A DNA stretch of 20,590 nucleotides from contig CAYGFI010000083.1 of NCBI GenBank assembly GCA_964349045.1, positions 1 to 20,590 of the forward strand, given 5' to 3'. The notes under the pieces were generated by a model that searched no databases, had not been told where the DNA came from, and saw only the letters and a program-made list of their open reading frames with translations. Positions within the stretch are counted from its first letter, which is position 1, and each line of letters opens with the position of its first letter. Origin of the DNA: JACJXF01 sp964349045 (lineage in GTDB: Bacteria > Bacteroidota > Bacteroidia > Bacteroidales > GCA-2748055). Below are positions 14,766 through 20,590 of this stretch, in pieces. The translations under genes and the position numbers were made by a program.

Positions 14766-14809
14766 TCTTACAGCTATTTCATCAGAAAATAATTTATTTT
14801 TTAATGGCC

Positions 14810-14880
14810 TGATGGAACCCACATGTAACGGAATTATATTCGTATGTATTTGTATTCGAAGTACATGTGGGTTTCATATT
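14810..14880. repeat. dispersed palindromic element, copy 2 (71 bp)
   Basis: The arms ATGGAACCCACATGT (14812-14826) and ACATGTGGGTTTCAT (14863-14877) are inverted repeats with 14 of 15 positions matching; the one mismatch would be a G-U pair in RNA. The core has GGAATTATATT and CGTATG...TTCGAAG, shared with copy 1 at 2830-2959. Its right end overlaps the MFS stop codon (14879-14881), and its left end is 45 bases before the kinase ATG. In the operon transcript it would form a long hairpin between the two cistrons. Confidence 0.8.
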
Positions 14881-16360
14881 AAGTAATTTTTTTAGGGATG
14901 TATCCTTTCCAGCCATAAAATGCAAGGTAAAGATAAGCGATTGCAGGGATAAAGAAAGAAAAATGATAACCCCCAATAATATCCGCGACTTTTCCCTGCA
15001 AGAAAGGAAGTACAGCTCCCCCGAGAACAAACATAACCAGAAGGGAGGAGCCTTGTGAAGTATATTTTCCCAGGTTATTAATCGCGAGTGTAAAGATATT
15101 TGACCACATGACAGAATTAAAGAGACCGATTCCGATTACACACCATATGGCCGGCATTCCGGAAGTCATCGAAGAGATAAGCAGGAGAATAAGCACTGCA
15201 ACAGAGAAAACCATAAGGGTTCTGGCCGGCATAGATTGTCCAATAAAGAAACCAATGATATTAAGAAAGATTAAACCCAGGAAAGGAAGGACGTTTTGAA
15301 TAGGAAATGAATTATCGCTCTCCAGATATACAAAGAACCAAATAAGGAAGAATCCAGCCAAAGATATCAGAACAAGGCTGAAGATTTTATTGACCAGTTT
15401 TCTCTCCTGCCCGAGAGTATAGGCTCCGATAAAACGACCTATCATAGCCCCTCCCCAATAAAATGCCAGGTAATTTTTTGCTATCATTTCGGGAATTCCC
15501 GCCATTTCGTTCATATAATTTATCATTACGCTACCAATGGAAACTTCTCCTCCTACATACATAAAAATAGCAATCATTCCGAGAACCAGATGACGGTAAC
15601 GAAGGGCTCCGCCTCCTTTTTCTATTATTTCGGAGGAGTCAAAAACAGGAAGTTTCGTGAGTTGGATAAGTAAAGCAAGTGAAAGAAAAATCAGGGCAAA
15701 AATCAGGTAAGGTAATTGAACCGCCAGGGCAGACATGGTTTTTCCACTGTCGGTACTAATAATATTACCGGCCCTGTCGAGTAATGGCTGACCCCATTCT
15801 GCAAAAAAGTGAAATACAAAATATCCCCCGATAATAGGAGCAATAGTGGTTCCGAAGGAGTTAAATCCCTGGGAAAGATTCAGACGGCTGGATGCGGTTG
15901 ATGGATTTCCGAGAATGGCAATATATGGATTTGCAGCTATCTGAAGAAGAGTAAACCCAAGTCCCAATATAAACAGAGCTGTAAGAAAGAGATTATAGGA
16001 TTTGAAATGAGCTGCAGGATAAAAGGCAAAACAGGCGACAGCTGAAATGACAAGGCCGATGATCAGTCCTTTTTTATATCCAAGGCGGGTTATTGGGTCT
16101 CCTGTAAAATAAGAAAGAAGGAAATAAAAACCAGAACCGATAAAATACGCTCCGAAAAAAGACATTTGAACCAACATGGATTGAGCACGACTTAACTCAA
16201 ACATCTTTTTTAAAAACGGGATTAATATGTCGTTCATGCAGGTAATAAATCCCCACATAAAAAAAAGAGAAGTTAAAACGATAAAGGCTGTACGATATCT
16301 TTTATTATCATTTTCAGACAATAATTGTTCAGCGGGAATGGAGAATTTTCCTGAAGCCAT
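14879..16360 (-). CDS. sugar MFS transporter, FucP/GluP-like
   Basis: This is a major facilitator permease for a hexose, driven by a cation gradient, in the inner membrane. The 493-residue protein shows the FucP/GluP-group N-terminus LFFMWGFITCMNDILIPFLK (33-52), then SFFGAYFIGSG, FTLLQIAANPYI, LNLSQGFNSFGTTIAPIIGG, YVGGEVSIGS and PARTLMVFSV. About 12 or more membrane helices are evident. It is longer than E. coli FucP (438), with a long loop near mid-protein (FAEWGQPLLDRAGNIISTDS). The next gene is a ROK kinase, so glucose or a related hexose is more likely than fucose, which would need a fucose kinase or isomerase. Upstream lie direct repeats that may be a control site. Confidence 0.92.
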   Translation of the reverse strand: MASGKFSIPAEQLLSENDNKRYRTAFIVLTSLFFMWGFITCMNDILIPFLKKMFELSRAQSMLVQMSFFGAYFIGSGFYFLLSYFTGDPITRLGYKKGLIIGLVISAVACFAFYPAAHFKSYNLFLTALFILGLGFTLLQIAANPYIAILGNPSTASSRLNLSQGFNSFGTTIAPIIGGYFVFHFFAEWGQPLLDRAGNIISTDSGKTMSALAVQLPYLIFALIFLSLALLIQLTKLPVFDSSEIIEKGGGALRYRHLVLGMIAIFMYVGGEVSIGSVMINYMNEMAGIPEMIAKNYLAFYWGGAMIGRFIGAYTLGQERKLVNKIFSLVLISLAGFFLIWFFVYLESDNSFPIQNVLPFLGLIFLNIIGFFIGQSMPARTLMVFSVAVLILLLISSMTSGMPAIWCVIGIGLFNSVMWSNIFTLAINNLGKYTSQGSSLLVMFVLGGAVLPFLQGKVADIIGGYHFSFFIPAIAYLYLAFYGWKGYIPKKIT

Positions 16361-16399
16361 AATGGTAAGTATCAGACAGGGTTATTTAAAAACAATAAA

Positions 16400-16424
16400 A
16401 TTAATATTTTCCGATTAATATTTT
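16400..16424. promoter_or_regulatory. direct repeat ATTAATATTTT x2 upstream of the sugar operon
   Basis: ATTAATATTTT occurs at 16400-16410 and again at 16414-16424, separated by CCG. The 14-base offset is longer than one helical turn. The palindrome ACCGCGGT follows at 16428-16435. Both lie 40-75 bases before the MFS start in the divergent gap with the usp gene. Possible regulator site; no regulator gene is adjacent. Confidence 0.3.
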
Positions 16425-16573
16425 ATGACCGCGGTATATTTCTAATATGACAGGCTAAAATAAAACTCAATACACTGATTGTATCCAGAGGTTGTTCTTT
16501 ATTCTAAGGAGATTAAACATTGTTTTATTGAAATATTATTTAATTTAGCTGAGATTATACAAATGCTATTACG

Positions 16574-17428
16574 ATGAAAAATTTCATTATTCCGATTGAT
16601 TTTTCGAAAGAATCCTTGAAAGGACTTGATATTGCAATCCTCTTCTCGAAGAAGATGCATGTAAATATTCAGATGGTATATGTACAGAAGAGCAGTGAAG
16701 ATTATCACCCGGGATCATTGGAAGAAGAACATAAATTTGCAGAAGCAAAGTTTAATGAGATTTTGAAACAATATGAGGGGCAGCTTAGTCACGATTCAAA
16801 GCTTAAATTCATCATTAAGAAAGGTAAAATTTACAAAGAGATTGTAAACCAGGCCGAATCCTATAACAATAGCATTATTGCTGCATCTACCCATGGCGCT
16901 TCGGGTTTTGAGGATTTCTTTATCGGAAGCAATGCCTTTAAAATAATATCAGCTACAGGCAAACCGGTAATTACCATTCGGAAAGGTAATTGTCCTGCTG
17001 ACATAAAGAAAATAGTTGTTCCGATTAAAATGAATGTAGACACCCGGCAGAAAGTTCCATGGGCAACAGAGATTGCTGAAATATTCGGAGCAGAAATTCA
17101 TTTAATAGCGATCTCAACCACAACCAATAAAAAAGATATGGCCAGGTTAATGGCATACCTGAGTCAAAGCGCTGATTTTGTAAGGAAGCGAAAGGTTCCC
17201 CTGGTCGTCAAGCAATTGTTTGGGGAGAATCTATCAACCTTAGCTATAAATTATGCAACTGCTATAGATGCAGAACTGGTTATTATCGGTACAAGCCGGT
17301 TTACGGGAGTCAATAAATCTTTGGGTGGATATGTTCAGGAAATTCTTAATAATTGCCCCGTACCTGTATTCAGTATTACACCGGGGGAGAAACATGTTCC
17401 TTTAGGGTTTATAGTGGGAGTGAAATAA
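16574..17428 (+). CDS. tandem universal stress protein (two UspA domains)
   Basis: This is a cytosolic stress protein of two fused UspA domains, 284 residues. Domain 1 (about 1-140) begins KNFIIPIDFSKESLKGLDIA and has the nucleotide-binding loop STHGASGFEDFFIGSNAFKI (G-x2-G-x6-G-S), followed by KPVITIRKG. Domain 2 (about 144-275) begins KKIVVPIKM. Its loop region, IIGTSRFTGVNKSLGGYVQEI, lacks the clear G-x2-G-x6-G-S pattern, so it may not bind ATP. Asymmetric double USPs like this are common in Bacteroidota. The start is the ATG at 16574, immediately before the first strand. The gene is alone, divergent from the sugar operon and ending 4 bases from a convergent gene. TTG-18-TAATTTAG (16520-16548) is a weak promoter candidate. 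Confidence 0.93.
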   Translation: MKNFIIPIDFSKESLKGLDIAILFSKKMHVNIQMVYVQKSSEDYHPGSLEEEHKFAEAKFNEILKQYEGQLSHDSKLKFIIKKGKIYKEIVNQAESYNNSIIAASTHGASGFEDFFIGSNAFKIISATGKPVITIRKGNCPADIKKIVVPIKMNVDTRQKVPWATEIAEIFGAEIHLIAISTTTNKKDMARLMAYLSQSADFVRKRKVPLVVKQLFGENLSTLAINYATAIDAELVIIGTSRFTGVNKSLGGYVQEILNNCPVPVFSITPGEKHVPLGFIVGVK

Positions 17429-17432
17429 GAGA

Positions 17433-18233
17433 TCAGGACACTTTAACTTCTTTCATAAACTCGTTTGTCAGTATTTTTTGCTGGAGTGCAACAGGAATTA
17501 TTTTTTGCAAAAAGAGCAGAAATCGATTAATTCCCATTGGGATATAAAGAAACTTTCCTTTCAGCATATTATCAATAGCGTTTGCCGCCAGCCTCTCAAC
17601 CGTTATGGTTGTAATCCGGGCTATTGTTCCATGTGCCTCAATCCGGGCATGGGTCCCGGCGTTTGTCCGAACTCCATTAGGGCATACTACTGATATACTA
17701 ACGGATGAATCTTTTAATTCATAACGTAGAGCCCTGCTGAAATTTACAACAAAAGCCTTACTGGCACTATAAACAGTTTTATACGGAATGGCAAAAAAGG
17801 CAGAAAGACTTCCAACATTCAGAATATAAGCCTTTTGATGTTTTTTAAGATCCGGAAGGAAGTAATGAGTAAGAAGGACTAAAGCGCGGATATTAACCAT
17901 GATCCGGACATCGCTGTAATCCGGACCGGAATTCTCAAATACCGCAGTGCCCGCAACACCGGCATTGTTTACCAGGATATTTACATCATATTTCTGCTCT
18001 TTCACCCAATTATAAACCTTTTCAGGGCCATCTGTCTGAGCCAGGTCGGTTTCGAGAAAATCAGTTTTCACATTATATGTTTCATGAATTTCCCGGGCCA
18101 CCTTGTTTAGGTTTTCATCCGGAAGAGAGACCAGCAGCAAATTCATCTTTTTACTTCCGCAGTACCATGCTATTGCTTTACCTATACCTGAACTGGCGCC
18201 GGTAATAAGAGCAAAAGGATTTTCCTGGTTCAT
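17433..18233 (-). CDS. short-chain dehydrogenase/reductase (SDR)
   Basis: This is a classical SDR, an NAD(P)-dependent oxidoreductase of unknown substrate, 266 residues. It has the nucleotide-binding TGASSGIG (11-18), ETDLA (61-65), NNAG (89-92), the catalytic Ser142, Tyr155 and Lys159 (YSASK), and PNGVRT (185-190). The C-terminal 40 residues (GKFLYIPMGINRFLLFLQKIIPVAL) are hydrophobic and may touch a membrane, as in the DltE/YdfG-like or 3-ketoacyl/sphinganine-reductase-like group. It is the third gene of a coupled run: its ATG overlaps the epimerase stop in ATGA (18233-18230). The context suggests lipid or envelope metabolism, but this is inference. Confidence 0.9.
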   Translation of the reverse strand: MNQENPFALITGASSGIGKAIAWYCGSKKMNLLLVSLPDENLNKVAREIHETYNVKTDFLETDLAQTDGPEKVYNWVKEQKYDVNILVNNAGVAGTAVFENSGPDYSDVRIMVNIRALVLLTHYFLPDLKKHQKAYILNVGSLSAFFAIPYKTVYSASKAFVVNFSRALRYELKDSSVSISVVCPNGVRTNAGTHARIEAHGTIARITTITVERLAANAIDNMLKGKFLYIPMGINRFLLFLQKIIPVALQQKILTNEFMKEVKVS

Positions 18234-19228
18234 TTTTGCAAGGAGTTTAATTCATCTAACCAATCTATTGTATTTTTCAGTCCAAGGTTAAAATTCATAG
18301 GGTTATATCCTAGTTGATCAAATGCTTTTGAAGAAGAAACATTCCAGTAGTTCGTAAATCTTTTTACCAGGGGAGGTGTAATCATTGGTTGTTTACCTGA
18401 AATCTTAGCAAAGATCAACATCCCATGAGATAAAAAGAGCATGCACGATAATGGCATGTGGATCATACGGTATTTTTTGTTGCTAAGAGCAGCAAGTTCT
18501 GAAAAAAGGTTATTATAGGATACATTGCTTCCGCTCAGAATATAATTCTCACCCGACACGCCTTTATTCATGGCAAGGATATGTCCGGTGACCACATCTT
18601 CCACATGTACATAGTTTCCGACACTTTTTCCGTTTCCGGGGATAATCCGCCATTTGCCTGCCAGATATCTTTGTATCAAGCGGGTAACCCCATTGCTTTC
18701 ACTAAAGAGTCCGGGTCCGTAAACACGAGTGGGGTTTACAATTACAATATAAACGCCAGTTTTACATATAGTCCGGAGGATTACTTCAAGAATTGCTTTT
18801 GAAGATTCATAAGGTATAAAATATTTGTCGGGTTTTGGAGATGATTCATCCACAAAGTCGTTTTCTCCCGATGGCCCATATACACCGGCAGTTGAAGTGC
18901 AGACAAATTTCTTAACTCCTGCTCCGGTACCTGATTTGATAACATTCATTGCGCCTTCGATGTTAAGACGATAAATACGGAAAGGGTCCGGATCCCAGAC
19001 TTTTGCGAATGCTGCGGTATGGTATACCTGTTCACAACCCCTGATCGCCAGGTCAAGACTTTGAAGGTCGAGAATATCTCCCTTGAAAAGAATAATATTA
19101 GGATGTTTGATGTTAACTGTTTTGGTTTCAGAGCGAAACAGGGCATGAATAATGTTACCTTCATCTGCAAGCCGGATAGCCAATCTGCTACCGATGAAAC
19201 CTGTTGCTCCGCTTATAAATATTTTCAC
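18230..19228 (-). CDS. NAD-dependent epimerase/dehydratase (extended SDR)
   Basis: This is an extended SDR, 332 residues, similar to dihydroflavonol-4-reductase-like or 3-beta-hydroxysteroid/UDP-sugar proteins. It has GATGFIGSRL (7-16), GDILD (50-54), the active-site Ser112, Tyr140 and Lys144 (YESSK), and NPTRVYGPG. The segment HTAAFAKVW is typical of DFR-like members. The start codon is GTG at 19228; it overlaps the CPBP stop in GTGA, and no better Met lies nearby since the Rossmann motif begins at residue 3. The end overlaps the SDR start. Substrate is not predictable; a sugar-nucleotide, sterol-like or 2-alkyl-3-oxoalkanoate substrate is possible. Confidence 0.9.
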   Translation of the reverse strand: MKIFISGATGFIGSRLAIRLADEGNIIHALFRSETKTVNIKHPNIILFKGDILDLQSLDLAIRGCEQVYHTAAFAKVWDPDPFRIYRLNIEGAMNVIKSGTGAGVKKFVCTSTAGVYGPSGENDFVDESSPKPDKYFIPYESSKAILEVILRTICKTGVYIVIVNPTRVYGPGLFSESNGVTRLIQRYLAGKWRIIPGNGKSVGNYVHVEDVVTGHILAMNKGVSGENYILSGSNVSYNNLFSELAALSNKKYRMIHMPLSCMLFLSHGMLIFAKISGKQPMITPPLVKRFTNYWNVSSSKAFDQLGYNPMNFNLGLKNTIDWLDELNSLQK

Positions 19229-19938
19229 GTTTTATATTTTTTCAGATGCATTTCCGGTTGTGCAGCTAATGAGAACCATTCGTTTGACAGAGCCAGGATA
19301 ACATGGGCAAAGAAGGCAATCCAGAATGAACCGGTTTCAATAACCAGGTATGCTAATAAAATTCCGAAAGGTATGGCTCCCAGAGTTTCCTTACTTCCTT
19401 TGGGTATGTGCACCAGCGAATAAACACCGGCATTCAGAATAATAGCCGGCCAAATTCCGAGAACAGCCACAGATGTAAAAAGGAAAAATCCCCTGAACAA
19501 AAATTCGTAAGCGAAGAGATACGCAATCCAGCTTAAAGCGCTTAATAATAGCAGAGAATATGACCATTCCGGATTGCGGATCTGTGGATAATGAGAGAGA
19601 TTATCAGTATTTTTTGACTTAGAATAATTCAATGGAATTATTACAACAGACAGAAGCAGAAGCCAGATCAGAGTTTTATAATCCGGAATGCCGGTACCGT
19701 AATTCGTAAGGTTTGAACGAAGAAAGAAAAGAATCATAATGATGGGGACAAATCCGAAGAAGAATATCCCGGTGAGCCTCTGAATCAGAACAGGCCGGGT
19801 ATTGTCTGATTTCAGGCTTTCCCAAAGCTTGAAAGACGGACTGCCTGTAAAAAAGTAATAAAAGACAAATCCAAATGAAACCACTGAAAAAGAATGAATA
19901 AACTCATTGATAGCTTCGGGATTCTGAATTGGAGGCAT
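19225..19938 (-). CDS. CPBP-family intramembrane protease-like protein
   Basis: CPBP (CAAX protease/bacteriocin-processing, Abi) proteins are multi-pass membrane proteins related to Rce1 glutamic-type proteases. The 237-residue protein has about six to seven hydrophobic helices and the three conserved motifs in degenerate form. They are Tyr144-Glu145-x3-Arg149 (YEFLFR, where EExxxR is usual), a Tyr-x3-His at 173-177 (YSLVH, where F-x3-H is usual) and a final His212 (FFAHVILALSNE). The first glutamate is replaced by Tyr, so proteolysis is uncertain. It leads a run with the epimerase and SDR genes, the first overlap being 4 bases. No bacteriocin genes are seen. A TAAATTTG box lies 20 bases before the ATG. 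Confidence 0.87.
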   Translation of the reverse strand: MPPIQNPEAINEFIHSFSVVSFGFVFYYFFTGSPSFKLWESLKSDNTRPVLIQRLTGIFFFGFVPIIMILFFLRSNLTNYGTGIPDYKTLIWLLLLSVVIIPLNYSKSKNTDNLSHYPQIRNPEWSYSLLLLSALSWIAYLFAYEFLFRGFFLFTSVAVLGIWPAIILNAGVYSLVHIPKGSKETLGAIPFGILLAYLVIETGSFWIAFFAHVILALSNEWFSLAAQPEMHLKKYKT

Positions 19939-19957
19939 ATTTTTGGAAGGTTTAAGT

Positions 19958-19965
19958 CAAATTTA
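19958..19965 (-). promoter_or_regulatory. candidate -7 box for the CPBP-epimerase-SDR operon
   Basis: On the minus strand TAAATTTG matches TAnnTTTG, ending 19 bases before the CPBP start codon. No TTG lies at the expected distance upstream. The A/T-rich 200-bp gap to the SPOR gene holds no gene. Confidence 0.35.
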
Positions 19966-20139
19966 TAATAAAGATCGGAAATAAAACGACTCCAAAAACT
20001 ATCGCCCATTTATAACGGATCATTAAATTGAAAAACCATCGTTTATTTCTGCTATTTTTCACTTGAAATGTAAAAAAGCAACCGGTCCTATTGTCAATTC
20101 TGACAAACAAGTTATTAAGGAAGAATGCAAGCCGAATAT

Positions 20140-20580
20140 TTATTTAATACTTATCAGCAGCCAGGTATCTTCATATTTTTTATATTGCATTCTTATTCTG
20201 CGAATTTCTGTTCTTGCAAGAGCAAGATCGTCTGTTGATTTAACGGAAACGCGAAATAATCCGGCCTCATTCCGGAGAAGAACAGAGGTAAATCCGTCTG
20301 AAGCGATTTGCTGCTGAAAATTTTTCGCGTTATCGGGATTTCTGAAACTGCCGATAATGACAAAATAAGAATCCGGTTGGACAGGAGTATTTTCGACCTC
20401 AACCAGTTTTTCCTCTACCTCGACAATCGGAACTTCTTCAACCGGTTCGGTTTCCCGGATTATTGTTACAGTATCAGTCAACATCGGTTCAGGTGATGCT
20501 TTTGTTCTTGATTTATTAACGCCCCCGCACGAAATAAGAAGCGCAGAACCTAATAAAAAAACAATCATATAAATTTTCAT
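20140..20580 (-). CDS. SPOR-domain lipoprotein
   Basis: This is a 146-residue envelope protein. The signal peptide MKIYMIVFLLGSALLISC has a lipobox-like LLISC, giving lipidation at Cys18. Residues 20-70 are a Pro/Glu/Val-rich linker. Residues about 72-146 form a SPOR domain (DSYFVIIGSFRNPDNAKNF, then GLFRVSV and TWLLISI). SPOR domains bind denuded glycan strands of peptidoglycan and often direct proteins to division sites. The domain is complete; the ATG lies 10 bases from the window edge, so the upstream context is not seen. It is probably exported and lipidated by the Lgt pathway. Its exact role is unknown. Confidence 0.9.
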   Translation of the reverse strand: MKIYMIVFLLGSALLISCGGVNKSRTKASPEPMLTDTVTIIRETEPVEEVPIVEVEEKLVEVENTPVQPDSYFVIIGSFRNPDNAKNFQQQIASDGFTSVLLRNEAGLFRVSVKSTDDLALARTEIRRIRMQYKKYEDTWLLISIK

Positions 20581-20590
20581 GGTAATATAT

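Noticed and set aside
14766..14822. Longer ROK kinase start at a GTG
   Set aside because: The extension runs into the palindromic repeat and adds 19 residues before the conserved N-terminal strand; ATG at 14765 gives the usual family start.
16520..16548. TTG-18-TAATTTAG as a firm usp promoter
   Set aside because: The -7 part has one mismatch in the conserved TTTG, so it is mentioned only as weak support in the gene entry.
19019..19423. 134-codon open frame antisense to the epimerase and CPBP genes
   Set aside because: It overlaps two well-supported genes and has no family motif.
19225..19938. Phage-defence (Abi) reading of the CPBP gene
   Set aside because: The Abi name of this family is historical; the neighbours are metabolic enzymes and no defence genes are present.

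Overview
This window reads as chromosomal DNA from a Bacteroidota bacterium, probably class Bacteroidia. The evidence is low-GC, A/T-rich intergenic DNA, start codons without Shine-Dalgarno motifs, several TAnnTTTG boxes (the -7 element of Bacteroidota housekeeping promoters), and typical protein families: a Big_5/Ig-like lipoprotein, a SPOR lipoprotein, a FucP/GluP-type sugar transporter and a RIC-like hemerythrin protein. I see no rRNA, tRNA, CRISPR array, transposase or phage gene. All 21 genes called appear intact.

Layout. (1) 70-4237: quinolinate synthase nadA (-) diverges across a 475-bp A/T-rich gap from rpiB and an Rrf2 regulator (+). The Rrf2 gene converges with a VanZ-like gene (-), and hemW (+) follows. 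(2) 4308-7801, all minus: an unrecognised membrane-anchored coiled-coil gene stands alone, then an operon-like run (in transcription order) of a YiiP-like cation diffusion facilitator, a RIC-like hemerythrin protein and a LuxR-type regulator with a degenerate receiver. (3) 8055-11563, all minus: lgt, a ZIP metal transporter and a zinc-type CDF exporter are packed 3-4 nt apart, followed by gpmA, which looks separately transcribed. (4) 11787-13673 (+): a large Big_5 lipoprotein divergent from lgt. (5) 13794-16360 (-): a sugar MFS transporter and a ROK sugar kinase, with a palindromic repeat between them. (6) 16574-17428 (+): a tandem universal stress protein. (7) 17433-19938 (-): CPBP membrane protein, NAD-dependent epimerase and short-chain dehydrogenase, joined by two stop/start overlaps. 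(8) 20140-20580 (-): a SPOR lipoprotein.

How the genes fit together. Much of the first 8 kb concerns iron, Fe-S clusters and metal handling: NadA and HemW are Fe-S enzymes, the Rrf2 protein keeps an IscR-like Cys-Cys-Cys-His set, and the hemerythrin protein resembles di-iron Fe-S repair factors. Metal transport recurs in the zinc importer/exporter pair. The MFS-ROK pair is a simple sugar uptake and phosphorylation module.

The most unusual feature is a dispersed palindromic element present twice (2830-2959 and 14810-14880). One copy carries a 59-bp insertion that is itself a palindrome. I recognise no complete new system. The best leads are this nested repeat, the Rrf2-rpiB pairing, the CDF with an altered metal site next to the hemerythrin/pseudo-receiver pair, and the CPBP-epimerase-SDR operon.
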